A stretch of DNA of 64,000 nt, taken from Arthrobacter roseus. Lineage in GTDB: Bacteria; Actinomycetota; Actinomycetes; Actinomycetales; Micrococcaceae. Positions 28,635-36,943 of this stretch are shown one piece after another. Below the pieces are notes generated by a model, which was not told the origin of the DNA, made no database searches, and saw only the letters and a program-made list of their open reading frames with translations. Made by a program: the position numbers and the translations under genes. Where the stretch lies: positions 62,001 through 126,000 of the forward strand of contig NZ_JAFBCU010000001.1 in assembly GCF_016907875.1 (NCBI RefSeq), written 5' to 3'. Position 1 is the stretch's first letter; each line of letters begins with the position of its first letter.

Positions 28635-28746
28635 GCTCATGCTTTGCCGAGCTTAACACGAGGTCCGAGACTAATCCACGACGTGAAAATAGGCACCTAA
28701 CCTGAGAAGATGAAGGTACTCGACGTTGCTTCCCAGGAGGATGAGC

Positions 28747-30222
28747 ATGACGAACCCGGAAACTCTTTTCATCGACGGCGTCTGGACAGCGGCAGAAGCG
28801 GGCGGCACCCGCGAGATCCGTTGTCCAGCTGATAACGTCCTGGTCAATACGGTCAGCGAGGCTGGTACCAAAGATACAGTTCGTGCTATCGCCGCTGCCC
28901 GGCGCGCCTTTGATACAGGGCCCTGGCCCCGCACACCGATGCCCGAACGTGGTGCGATTTTGCTGCAGGTGGCTGCCGGTCTGCGTAGCCGGCAGGAAGA
29001 GTTCGCCCACGCCGAGTCAATGGATACCGGTAAGCGAATAGTCGAGAGCCGCATCGACATGGACGATATAGCCAATTGCTTCGATTATTTCGGCAAGCTC
29101 GCGGGACTGGATGCCGGGCGGATGGTCGACGCGGGCAGCGAGGATGTCGTCAGCCGGATCGTCTACGAACCGGTGGGCGTATGCGGGCTGATCTCACCGT
29201 GGAATTACCCGTTGCTGCAGGCGGCGTGGAAGGTGGCCCCGGCCCTGGCTGCCGGCAATACGTTTATTCTCAAGCCGAGTGAATTGACCCCTCACACGGC
29301 GATGCTCCTGATGGATCTCCTCACTGACTGCGGTGTTCCGGCGGGCGTCGCTAACTTGGTGCTCGGTGCCGGAGCCGTTGCTGGCGCGCCATTATCGGAG
29401 AGCCCCGATGTGGATATGGTCTCGTTCACGGGCGGGTTGTCCACCGGCAAGATCATCGCCGCATCCGCCGCAGCGACCGTCAAAACAGTTGCGTTGGAGC
29501 TGGGTGGCAAGAACCCGAACGTGGTCTTTGCGGACGCCGATTTCGACGCCGCCGTCGACAATGCGCTCAATGCCGCTTTTGTGCACTCCGGACAGGTCTG
29601 CTCAGCCGGTGCACGTCTGGTGGTTGAGGAATCGATCCATGACCGTTTCGTCGATGAACTGGTCCGTCGGGCCAAGAACATTCGCCTTGGCGGGCCGTTC
29701 GATGACGCGGCTGAAACTGGACCGCTGATCTCGGCTGACCATCGACAGAAAGTCACCGACTACGTGCAGGCCGGAATCGACGAAGGCGCGGTGCTTCGAT
29801 GCGGCGGTGAATGGGGAACCGGCGAACTCGAATCAGGCTATTACTACCTGCCCACCGTCTTAGATGGTGCCCGCAGTGGGATGTCCGTGGTCGTGGAAGA
29901 AGGCTTCGGTCCGGTGGTCACGGTGGAGACTTTCACCACCGAAGATGAAGCGGTCTCCATTGCCAACGACACCTCCTACGGCTTGGCCTCCGGGGTATGG
30001 ACCCAGGACGCTGGAAAATCTCAACGGGTAGCTGGCAGGCTCCGCCACGGCACCGTCTGGATCAACGATTTCCACCCGTATCTGCCGCAGGCTGAGTGGG
30101 GCGGCATGGGTATGTCCGGAGTTGGCCGCGAACTCGGGCCCACGGGCTTGAGCGAGTATCAGGAGTCCAAGCACATTTACCAGAATTTGCGTCCGGCAGT
30201 GACCGGTTGGTTCAGCGCGTAG
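28747..30222 (+). CDS. betB: Betaine-aldehyde dehydrogenase
   Basis: 491-residue aldehyde dehydrogenase. The general-base E251 is in ALELGGKNPN and the nucleophile C285 in HSGQVCSAGAR; the NAD-binding SPWNYPLLQAAWKVAPALAAG region is intact. It oxidises betaine aldehyde to glycine betaine with NAD+. I prefer ATG 28747 because AGGAGG at 28735-28740 is six bases away; ATG 28741 directly abuts the ribosome site. Context with betT and the GMC oxidase gives the substrate; the fold alone would not. Confidence 0.88.
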   Translation: MTNPETLFIDGVWTAAEAGGTREIRCPADNVLVNTVSEAGTKDTVRAIAAARRAFDTGPWPRTPMPERGAILLQVAAGLRSRQEEFAHAESMDTGKRIVESRIDMDDIANCFDYFGKLAGLDAGRMVDAGSEDVVSRIVYEPVGVCGLISPWNYPLLQAAWKVAPALAAGNTFILKPSELTPHTAMLLMDLLTDCGVPAGVANLVLGAGAVAGAPLSESPDVDMVSFTGGLSTGKIIAASAAATVKTVALELGGKNPNVVFADADFDAAVDNALNAAFVHSGQVCSAGARLVVEESIHDRFVDELVRRAKNIRLGGPFDDAAETGPLISADHRQKVTDYVQAGIDEGAVLRCGGEWGTGELESGYYYLPTVLDGARSGMSVVVEEGFGPVVTVETFTTEDEAVSIANDTSYGLASGVWTQDAGKSQRVAGRLRHGTVWINDFHPYLPQAEWGGMGMSGVGRELGPTGLSEYQESKHIYQNLRPAVTGWFSA

Positions 30223-30282
30223 CGCGACTCAGCACATCGACCGGACATTACGCGGAGCAGAGGGAAAGAGCAGGATAGCGAC

Positions 30283-31836
30283 ATGAATCAGGACGAATTT
30301 GACTACGTTGTCATCGGCGGCGGATCCGCTGGCGCGGCTACTGCAGCGAGATTGAGCGAGGACAAAAATGTCAGCGTCGCCCTGATCGAAGCGGGACCCT
30401 CCGACGTCGGTGATGACGCCATCCTGCGGGTGGACCGGTGGATGGAACTACTGGAGTCCGGTTACGACTGGGACTACCCGATCGAAGACCAGGCGCAGGG
30501 CAACTCCTTCATGCGTCACTCACGGGCCAAAGTGCTTGGCGGATGTTCGTCCCACAACTCGTGTATCGCCTTCTGGCCGCCGCGTGAGGACCTCGATTCT
30601 TGGGCCGCTGACGGGGCCGAAGGCTGGGACGCGGGATCAACGTATCCGCTGCTCCAACGCCTGGAGACCAATGCGGTCGCCGGTGACCACCACGGCCAGG
30701 ACGGGCCCGTGTATATCCGCAACATTCCGCCGTCGGACCCGTGCGGTGTGGCCTTGCTGGATGCCTGCGAAGAAGCAGGGATACCCCGGGTGCAGTTCAA
30801 CGACAATACGACGGTGGTCAACGGCGCAAATTTCTTCCAGATCAATGTGCGCGAAGACGGCGTTCGATCCTCGTCGTCGGTCAGCTACCTACATCCAATC
30901 CTGGACCGGCAGAACCTGCAGCTGCTGACTGGGCTGCGCGCAAAGAAGCTGAATTTTAATGCCGACAACCGTTGCTCCGGCGTTGACGTCCTCAACGAAG
31001 ATCTCCTGCGCACCCGCACCATAACGGCACGCCGCGAGGTTGTGCTCTCAGCCGGGGCGATCGACTCGCCGAAGTTGCTGATGCTTTCGGGAATCGGGCC
31101 TGCCGAGCATCTGCGTGAGATAGGGGTCGACGTGCGAGTGGACTCCCCCGGCGTCGGCTCCAACCTGCAGGACCATCCCGAAGGGATTATCCAGTGGGAG
31201 GCCAAGCAGCCCATGGTCACCGAATCCACGCAATGGTTCGAGATCGGCATCTTCGCGCCGACCGAGGACGGGCTGGACCGGTCGGATCTGATGTTCCACT
31301 ACGGGTCAGTGCCGTTCGATATGCATACGATGCGTCAGGGATACCCCACCACGGAGAACGGCTTTTGCTTGACGCCGAATGTCACGCAGGCTCGCTCGCG
31401 AGGGACTGTGCGTCTGCGCAGCATTGATTTCAGGGACAAACCGAAGGTCGATCCGCAGTACTTTACCGATCCGCATGACATGCGGGTGATGGTCGCCGGA
31501 ATCCGTAAGGCACGCGAGATCGTCTCGCAACCGGCGATGGCGGACTGGGCCGGTGAGGAGCTAGCCCCAGGTGCTCACGCGCAGTCGGATGAGGAGTTGG
31601 CGCAGTACATCTCCAAGACGCACAACACCGTGTATCACCCGGCCGGAACGGTGCGGATGGGTGCTGTGGGCGACGCTTCGTCCCCGCTGGATCCTGAGCT
31701 GCGCGTCAAGGGCGTTACCGGGCTTCGAGTTGCCGATGCCTCTGTGATGCCCACCTTGACCAGTGTTAATCCGAACATCACCACCATGATGATCGGTGAA
31801 CGCTGTTCGGATCTGATCAAGCAGGCTTGGGCTTAG
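30283..31836 (+). CDS. betA: Choline dehydrogenase, GMC oxidoreductase
   Basis: 517 residues. FAD motif VVIGGGSAGAATAARL at the N-terminus, the GMC signature LGGCSSHNSCIAFWPPR and the catalytic-histidine segment HNTVYHPAGTVRMG near the C-terminus. GMC family members oxidise alcohols; with betB and betT adjacent, choline to betaine aldehyde is the likely reaction. ATG 30283 is 60 bp after the betB stop. The C-terminus overlaps the convergent HAD gene by 20 bp. Confidence 0.86.
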   Translation: MNQDEFDYVVIGGGSAGAATAARLSEDKNVSVALIEAGPSDVGDDAILRVDRWMELLESGYDWDYPIEDQAQGNSFMRHSRAKVLGGCSSHNSCIAFWPPREDLDSWAADGAEGWDAGSTYPLLQRLETNAVAGDHHGQDGPVYIRNIPPSDPCGVALLDACEEAGIPRVQFNDNTTVVNGANFFQINVREDGVRSSSSVSYLHPILDRQNLQLLTGLRAKKLNFNADNRCSGVDVLNEDLLRTRTITARREVVLSAGAIDSPKLLMLSGIGPAEHLREIGVDVRVDSPGVGSNLQDHPEGIIQWEAKQPMVTESTQWFEIGIFAPTEDGLDRSDLMFHYGSVPFDMHTMRQGYPTTENGFCLTPNVTQARSRGTVRLRSIDFRDKPKVDPQYFTDPHDMRVMVAGIRKAREIVSQPAMADWAGEELAPGAHAQSDEELAQYISKTHNTVYHPAGTVRMGAVGDASSPLDPELRVKGVTGLRVADASVMPTLTSVNPNITTMMIGERCSDLIKQAWA

Positions 31837-32521
31837 CTTCCCACCGGAAAGACTCGACGAGGGAGACCACTTCGCTGAAGGTTGTTGCGACGGCGGCCGG
31901 CTTGCACGCCCTGAGCTTCTCCTCGGTAGCTACACCGTAGGTCACGGCAATGCTCCGCATGGGTACAGCCCGGGCCATGTTCATGTCCGTTGGCGTATCG
32001 CCGACCATGACTGCCGACGAGGCAACCGTCCTCATGCGGTTCAGCGCCAACAATGCGGGATCGGGGTGCGGCTTCGCTCTTTCTGTCTCGTCCACGCCGA
32101 CGACGGTGGTGAAGTACCTGCTGATCCCGGCGGCGTCCAGGATGAGCTTGGCGCTGTCGCTCTGTTTGTTGGTGACCACTGCCATGTCGATCCCACTGTC
32201 GGCAAGCCGGGAAAGACCAGATTCGACGCCCGGAAACAGTAGCCCAGCGGCGGCCGGAACAATGTTGGCGCGATAGAGCTCCAGGTATCGCGCGACGATC
32301 GCCTGGACGGCGGGATCATTCGCAAGACCTGACAGGGTTGCGCAGATTTCGGGCAATGGCAGCCCGATGAGGCTGTGTGCCGTCTCAAACGTTGGCCGAT
32401 TGCCGGTGACGTGCTCAACCGCAGCTACCAGCTGGCCGGCAATCGCGCGGGGAGTGTCCAGCAATGTACCATCCAGATCGAACAGAGCCACTGTACTTTT
32501 CAGACTCGCTTCGTGGCCCAT
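31817..32521 (-). CDS. HAD-superfamily hydrolase, phosphoglycolate phosphatase-like
   Basis: 234 residues. HAD motif I FDLDGTLLDT, motif II VVTNK, motif III lysine in AKPHPDP and motif IV VGDTPTDMNMA are all present, with an alpha-helical subclass I cap (about residues 25-95). It dephosphorylates small phosphate esters; phosphoglycolate, pyrophosphate or sugar phosphates cannot be told apart from sequence alone. It overlaps the end of betA on the other strand. Confidence 0.85.
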   Translation of the reverse strand: MGHEASLKSTVALFDLDGTLLDTPRAIAGQLVAAVEHVTGNRPTFETAHSLIGLPLPEICATLSGLANDPAVQAIVARYLELYRANIVPAAAGLLFPGVESGLSRLADSGIDMAVVTNKQSDSAKLILDAAGISRYFTTVVGVDETERAKPHPDPALLALNRMRTVASSAVMVGDTPTDMNMARAVPMRSIAVTYGVATEEKLRACKPAAVATTFSEVVSLVESFRWEAKPKPA

Positions 32522-32556
32522 GCTTCGATCCTATCGATGCTGGTTGGCCGTTTTAT

Positions 32557-33288
32557 CTATACGAGCCCCTCCTGCCGGGCAACGATGGCGGCCTGAGTGC
32601 GAGAGGCGCAGCCTAACTTGGCCAGCACGCGCGAGACGTGGGTCTTGGTAGTCGCCGCAGATATCTGCAACCGACCGGAGATCTGTCGGTTGGACAGCCC
32701 TTCGGCGATCAGTACCAACACCTCTGTTTCACGTGCGGTTAATTCTTCGCGCAAGACGGAAGCGCCCGACGACGGCGGTCCCCCACGTGCGGCACCAGAG
32801 TCCACGCCTGCCACACCGGAACCGTCGCCCGACGGCCCGGCGACACGACGATCCAATGCAACGTAAGCATCCAACACGCGCCGCATGGCTTCCGGCGCCA
32901 TCACCGCGTCACCGGCCGCGACGCTACGCACGGCGGCGACCAGCACTCCGGGCTCGGCGGTCTTCAACAGGAATCCGGCGGCCCCAGCGCGAAGGGCACC
33001 GAAGATATAGTCGTCCACATCGAACGTGGTGAGAATCAGAACCTGCGCGAGCCCGTCGGCCACCACCGAGCGAGTCGCCGCGATCCCATCCATGCCCGGC
33101 ATCCGCACATCCATGAGGACGACGTCGGGGCGTAGCGCGGCCGCCTGTCGCACCGCCGTCGCGCCGTCGTTCGCTTCCCCGACGACGTCGATCCCGCCGG
33201 AGGATTCCAGGATGTACCGAAGTCCGGTGCGGATAGCCGCGTGATCGTCGGCGATCAGCACCCGCAGGGCAGCACCTGCTTCCGTCAC
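32557..33288 (-). CDS. NarL/LuxR-type response regulator
   Basis: 243 residues. The receiver domain has acidic residues in IADDH, phosphoacceptor D60 in VVLMDVRMPG and the conserved Lys in FLLKTAEPG. A Gly/Ser-rich linker of about 40 residues (GPSGDGSGVAGVDSGAARGG) joins it to the LuxR helix-turn-helix domain (ELTARETEVLVLIAEGLSN). The start is GTG 33288, overlapping the kinase stop by GTGA, so both are translated together. It binds DNA when phosphorylated; targets are unknown. The linker is longer than usual. Confidence 0.87.
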   Translation of the reverse strand: MTEAGAALRVLIADDHAAIRTGLRYILESSGGIDVVGEANDGATAVRQAAALRPDVVLMDVRMPGMDGIAATRSVVADGLAQVLILTTFDVDDYIFGALRAGAAGFLLKTAEPGVLVAAVRSVAAGDAVMAPEAMRRVLDAYVALDRRVAGPSGDGSGVAGVDSGAARGGPPSSGASVLREELTARETEVLVLIAEGLSNRQISGRLQISAATTKTHVSRVLAKLGCASRTQAAIVARQEGLV

Positions 33289-33992
33289 TTCCCCACCGCC
33301 GCACGCTGCGGTACTGGCAGCGCAGCGGTCACTGTCCACGCATCATCGTCGGCTGAAACGTGCACGGTTCCGCCGATCGCCTGCGCCCGTTCCTGCATCG
33401 TGTCCATCCCCATGCCCAGGCCCGGTGTCGCGGCAACACTGCCGCGCTCGCCTAGCGTGCCGCGCTCCGTCAACGTAGTGCGCACGGCGAGCGTATTGCG
33501 CACGGTAACGGTGAGCTCGCCGTCGTCGTCCGCGAGCGCCACCACCACAGTGCTGCCCCCGGCATGTTTGGCGGCGTTGGTCAGCGCTTCCTGCACAATG
33601 CGGTAGCCCACGAGTTCGACGGCGGCGCCGGCCTCATCTCCCCGCCGCCGATCCTGCAGACTGACCTCCAGCCCGTTTGCGCGGGCGGTGCTGAGTAAGG
33701 GTTCCAGGTGTGAGAGTCGTGGCAGCAGGGCGTCGTCGTCGGGCTCCCTCTCCTCGTCAGTCGAGCGCAGCAGCGCGATCATCGTCTGCATTTCCGTCAT
33801 CGATTCCAGGGCGGACCGGCGCACCTGTTCCAGTGCCGCACGGTCTTTACCCGTGTCCGGTGCGGTGGCGAGCGCGCCTCCGGGGTGAAGGGCGATGGCA
33901 GAGAGGTGGGAGGCGACGACGTCGTGCAGGTCCCGGGCCATCGCGTCGCGTTCGGCCTCAAACCAGTACTGCAAGTCCGTTTCTCTATTCAT
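33285..33992 (-). CDS. Histidine kinase lacking a sensor domain
   Basis: 235 residues. The phosphoacceptor His is H23 in ARDLHDVVASHLSAI (HisKA_3), and the ATPase domain has EALTNAAKHAGG (N-box) and GLGMGMDTMQERAQ (G-box). Related NarL-type kinases carry about 150-200 N-terminal residues with four or more membrane helices before this point. Here only 14 residues precede the H-box, and the start codon is six bases from a perfect CsoR-type operator belonging to the next module. No ribosome site is visible. I think it is a truncated kinase cut by insertion of the CstR-multicopper oxidase module, though a short cytoplasmic kinase is possible. Confidence 0.7.
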   Translation of the reverse strand: MNRETDLQYWFEAERDAMARDLHDVVASHLSAIALHPGGALATAPDTGKDRAALEQVRRSALESMTEMQTMIALLRSTDEEREPDDDALLPRLSHLEPLLSTARANGLEVSLQDRRRGDEAGAAVELVGYRIVQEALTNAAKHAGGSTVVVALADDDGELTVTVRNTLAVRTTLTERGTLGERGSVAATPGLGMGMDTMQERAQAIGGTVHVSADDDAWTVTAALPVPQRAAVGK

Positions 33993-33997
33993 AACGC

Positions 33998-34018
33998 ATA
34001 TACCCCAGGGGGGTATAT
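33998..34018. promoter_or_regulatory. CsoR/CstR-family operator
   Basis: Perfect 9-bp inverted repeat ATATACCCC / GGGGTATAT around a 3-bp centre. GC-tracts flanked by inverted TA are the known design of CsoR/CstR-family operators. It lies 104 bp before the CstR-like gene. A weaker TACC...GGTA pair at 34070-34083 borders a -10-like TATAGAAT at 34082-34089. Confidence 0.75.
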
Positions 34019-34122
34019 TGCAAACGGTCCGTGTCCGGCTGGACGCAGGCGGCCCACCACTAACTGTCTTACCCTCCAAGGTATAGAATTCGTAAGGCAC
34101 CCACCCAGCTTTGGAGCCCGCC

Positions 34123-34452
34123 ATGGAACTCGATTCGACAGAACTCACGCCGGTCGTCAACCGTCTCAAACGGGCCCAGGGGCAGCTTGCCGCTGTCACC
34201 CGCATACTCGAGGAGGGCCGGGGCTGCAAGGACATCGTCACCCAGCTCGCAGCGGTCTCCAAGGCACTGGACCGAGCAGGATTTTCTATCATCGTCAGCG
34301 GACTCGTGCAGTGCGTCACCAAAGAAGATGCCAGCATGAATACGAAAGACCTCGAGAAACTCTTCCTGTCCCTCGCCTGGGCCGCAACCAACCGAAAACC
34401 AAACACAGGAGGGCGTCACTGTGCCGCATACCGGTTCCGACCGGCCGTTTAG
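34123..34452 (+). CDS. CsoR/CstR-family transcriptional repressor
   Basis: 109-residue helical, DNA-binding repressor. C35 (GRGCKDIVTQL) and C64 (GLVQCV) sit at the positions of the two CsoR copper cysteines, but the histidine between them is G60. Copper-sensing CsoR needs Cys-His-Cys; CstR, the persulfide sensor, keeps the two Cys and lacks the His. The ligand set therefore points to persulfide sensing, while the downstream multicopper oxidase points to copper. GGAG at 34113-34116 supports ATG 34123. The last ~25 residues after LEKLFLSLA exceed the normal family length and may be read-through sequence. Its operator is probably at 33998. Confidence 0.82.
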   Translation: MELDSTELTPVVNRLKRAQGQLAAVTRILEEGRGCKDIVTQLAAVSKALDRAGFSIIVSGLVQCVTKEDASMNTKDLEKLFLSLAWAATNRKPNTGGRHCAAYRFRPAV

Positions 34453-34573
34453 GGTCCAATACGGCAGGGTCATTATTGACAATCATTACGCTGGTCGCGC
34501 CACGAACTGCCACGACTCCCGAGGCGGCCGGCAGGACAACGATTCATGTCACAGAAACGGAGAAGGAAAATGA
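34421..34573 (+). other. Small frame with a strong ribosome site; possible gene remnant
   Basis: AGGAGGG lies seven bases before GTG 34421, the best ribosome site in this module, yet the frame codes for only 50 unrecognised residues. Another frame in the same stretch reads SLLTIITLVAP and later TTIHVTETE, which resembles the signal peptide and first strand of a small secreted cupredoxin. A deleted cupredoxin-like gene is one explanation. This is weak evidence. Confidence 0.2.
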
Positions 34574-34842
34574 TGGGTGGATACGGTTCGATGATGGGCT
34601 GGACGTGGCTGTTCGGGGCGCTCTTGATTGTCGGTATCGTGCTACTGGTGATCCTTGCCGCGCGGTTTTTCTCCGGCGGGATGAACCGTGGCGGAACTGG
34701 CAGTGGGGAGGGCCCTGGCACGGACGGCCCCGCCCGGGGCGCCAGTGCCGCCCGACGAATTCTGGACGAACGGTACGCCAAGGGAGAATTGAGCACAGAA
34801 GAATACCGTGAGCGGCTCAAGGTCCTCGGAGACGACTCCTGA
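34570..34842 (+). CDS. SHOCT-domain small membrane protein
   Basis: 90 residues from ATG 34570 (ATG 34573 equally possible), preceded by GGAGAAGGA. One membrane helix, WLFGALLIVGIVLLVILAAR, a Gly-rich linker, and a C-terminal SHOCT motif: ARRILDERYAKGELSTEEYR. These small proteins often accompany copper-resistance genes. Its TGA shares a base with the ATG of the multicopper oxidase gene, so the two are translationally coupled. Confidence 0.82.
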   Translation: MMGGYGSMMGWTWLFGALLIVGIVLLVILAARFFSGGMNRGGTGSGEGPGTDGPARGASAARRILDERYAKGELSTEEYRERLKVLGDDS

Positions 34843-36338
34843 TGCAACCTCTCAGCCGCCGCAGTGCCCTGATCCTGGGTGGTGCGGGTGCTGCGGCCGC
34901 CGCGACGGGCGCAGCAGGCCTGTTGTGGGGGCCAGGGCGCACAAGCTTCCAAACCGCCGGTGGCCAGGACCTGAGTGAACCCCAGGCCCTGCACAGTGCA
35001 GATGGCCGGCTTCAGGTGAAACTTTCAGCGGCCTCGGGGCGTGTGTCGATCGCGGGCTGGGATGCCACTGCGCTGTCCTATAACGAGTCCCTGCCCGGGC
35101 CCACCCTGTTCCTGCGGCCCGGGGACCGGGTGAATGTGACGCTGGAGAACAGGCTGGCAGATCCGACCAATCTGCACGTCCACGGGCTGCACGTCTCCCC
35201 GCGGGGCAACAGCGACAACGTGCTGGTTTCAGTCGAACCGGGTACGTCCTTTGACTATGAGTATCGGCTGCCGGCGAACCATCCGCCTGGCGTGTACTGG
35301 TACCACCCGCACCGCCACGGAAGCGTTGCCGACCAGCTCTTCGGCGGCCTGTACGGCGCGATCATCGTCCAGGACTCCCAGCCCGTGCCGGTGACCCGGG
35401 AACGGGTCCTGGTCATCTCGGACATCTCCCTCACCGAGGGGGGCTCCATCGCGGCCGTGTCGGCGATGGAGAAAATGATGGGCCGGGAAGGTGCCCTGGT
35501 CCTGGTCAACGGGCAGCTGAACCCGGCCCTGGCCGCCCGGCCGGGCGAGCGTGAGCGGTGGAGGATCATCAATGCCTGCACATCCCGGTACCTGAAACTG
35601 TGCCTGGACGGCCAGCACCTGCAGCTGCTGGGCCTGGATTCCGGCCGCTACCAGAGTCCCAGGGACGTTGACGAGGTGCTGCTGGCCCCGGGCAACCGGG
35701 CCGACCTGCTCGTCACCACCGCGGCCGGGACCGCCGTACTTCGCACCTTGCCAGTGGACAGGGGCGGCATGGGATCCATGATGGGCCGCCATAACGGAGG
35801 CGGACAATCCCAGCCTGGCCCGGACGGGACGGTCCTGGCCACCCTGGCCGTTGCCGGCGCACCGCCAGCTGCGCTGGGACCGGTCCCAGCGCAGCTGGCA
35901 CCGCGGGACCTGCGGGCCGCCCCTGTGACTGCACACCGGGAACTGGTCTTCGCCATGGGCATGGATATGGGAATGAATAGCGGCGGCATGGGCGGTCGGA
36001 CCGGGTCGGGGATGATGAACTTCACCATCAACGGCAGGCCTTTCGACCCAGCCCGGGTCGACACCACGGTCCCCGCCGGTGCCATCGAGGAATGGACCCT
36101 GAGGAACACCAGCCCGATGGACCACCCCGTGCACCTGCACGTATGGCCGATGCAGATCATCGAACAAGCCGGTCGGCCCGTGGACAGCCCCGCATGGCAG
36201 GACGTGGTCAACGTCCCGGCCCGCAGCAGCGTCCGGGTCCGGATCGCCTTCGATGACTTCACCGGCAAAACCGTCTACCACTGCCACATCCTCGACCACG
36301 AGGACAGCGGGATGATGGGCCTGATCGAAGCCCGGTAG
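34842..36338 (+). CDS. Tat-exported multicopper oxidase
   Basis: 498 residues. The N-terminus LSRRSALILGGAGAAAAATG is a twin-arginine signal with a hydrophobic stretch. Three cupredoxin domains follow, with the four copper motifs NLHVHGLH (H112, H114), YWYHPHRHGS, DHPVHLHVWP and YHCHILDHEDSGMM. The last holds the type 1 copper Cys and axial Met. A Met-rich stretch (AMGMDMGMNSGGMGG) resembles the methionine-rich region of CueO-type cuprous oxidases. It should act outside the membrane and probably oxidises Cu(I). It is coupled to the SHOCT gene and likely controlled by the CsoR-family repressor. Confidence 0.88.
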   Translation: MQPLSRRSALILGGAGAAAAATGAAGLLWGPGRTSFQTAGGQDLSEPQALHSADGRLQVKLSAASGRVSIAGWDATALSYNESLPGPTLFLRPGDRVNVTLENRLADPTNLHVHGLHVSPRGNSDNVLVSVEPGTSFDYEYRLPANHPPGVYWYHPHRHGSVADQLFGGLYGAIIVQDSQPVPVTRERVLVISDISLTEGGSIAAVSAMEKMMGREGALVLVNGQLNPALAARPGERERWRIINACTSRYLKLCLDGQHLQLLGLDSGRYQSPRDVDEVLLAPGNRADLLVTTAAGTAVLRTLPVDRGGMGSMMGRHNGGGQSQPGPDGTVLATLAVAGAPPAALGPVPAQLAPRDLRAAPVTAHRELVFAMGMDMGMNSGGMGGRTGSGMMNFTINGRPFDPARVDTTVPAGAIEEWTLRNTSPMDHPVHLHVWPMQIIEQAGRPVDSPAWQDVVNVPARSSVRVRIAFDDFTGKTVYHCHILDHEDSGMMGLIEAR

Positions 36339-36394
36339 CACAGCGGCCCCACAGTCCTTTGCATCAATGAGAAAACCGATGAAGGAGCACAACA

Positions 36395-36624
36395 ATGAGC
36401 TACGCACACACCTTCACCGTCGCTCTGCCTACGGGGAAGCAGTAACCCGGACCCGCGAAGTCCTCTCGGATCAGGGCTTTGGCGTGCTGCCCGAAATCGA
36501 TGTCCGAGCCACCTTCGAGGCCAAACTCGGGTCCGACGCCGGGCAGGTATTCCATGGCGGGATCTCCCTTCCCATTCGGGTCGTGGAAGCCCGTGTGGAA
36601 GCATCACGGCCGCAACAGCGCTAA
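36395..36624 (+). pseudogene. DUF302 gene, frameshifted and truncated
   Basis: AAGGAG at 36382-36387 and ATG 36395 open a frame MSYAHTFTVALP that then stops early. The next frame continues the family as YGEAVTRTREVLSDQGFGVL, PEIDVRATFEAKLG. Inserting one C in CTGCC-TACGGG near 36430 restores one reading frame. After residue 55 or so the typical DUF302 C-terminus (GACNPPLA and the GLLLPCN segment) is missing and the remaining sequence is unrelated. The gene therefore has a one-base deletion and has lost its last third. Confidence 0.65.
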
Positions 36625-36943
36625 CCCGGGACGGCCTGTTACCTACGACAAACTGGTACCTACGACAAACTGGCCCCTCACCTACCGCACAGTGGCCGTC
36701 CTGCACGCCGTCATCATCTGGAGCACAGCATTAGGAGGCACACCCCAGCACCAGCACACATATACCTGGCAGGTGCAGGCCACTACGACGATCCGCAAAA
36801 CCTTAGCCTCGGATATTTCACTAATTCACAAGCCACCCGAATGGGGGCGGCGTCTCCTGGCCCGCTCGGCGAACTGATCCAGCGCCTATGCTGTTCTACG
36901 ACGACGAGACGGGGATTCGTCGGAACGGCCACCTGGGGGATGA
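36625..36943. other. Gene-free spacer after the DUF302 remnant
   Basis: 319 bp without a supported gene. It contains two adjacent copies of a 17-bp sequence (36640-36673) and an AGGAGG at about 36735 with no start codon at a useful distance. It is probably scar sequence from loss of the 3' part of the copper module. Confidence 0.5.
36640..36673 (+). repeat. Tandem 17-bp direct duplication
   Basis: TACCTACGACAAACTGG occurs twice without a gap (36640-36656 and 36657-36673). It may be a replication-slippage scar. It lies just after the broken DUF302 gene. Confidence 0.8.

Noticed and set aside
33885-34811. 308-codon plus-strand frame overlapping the kinase start, the CsoR-like gene and the SHOCT gene
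   Set aside because: It crosses two genes with clear family motifs in other frames; only a small part (about 34455-34545) resembles a cupredoxin signal, noted separately.
36479-36877. 132-codon frame after the multicopper oxidase
   Set aside because: Overlaps the DUF302 remnant and the tandem duplication; no start signal and no recognised motif.
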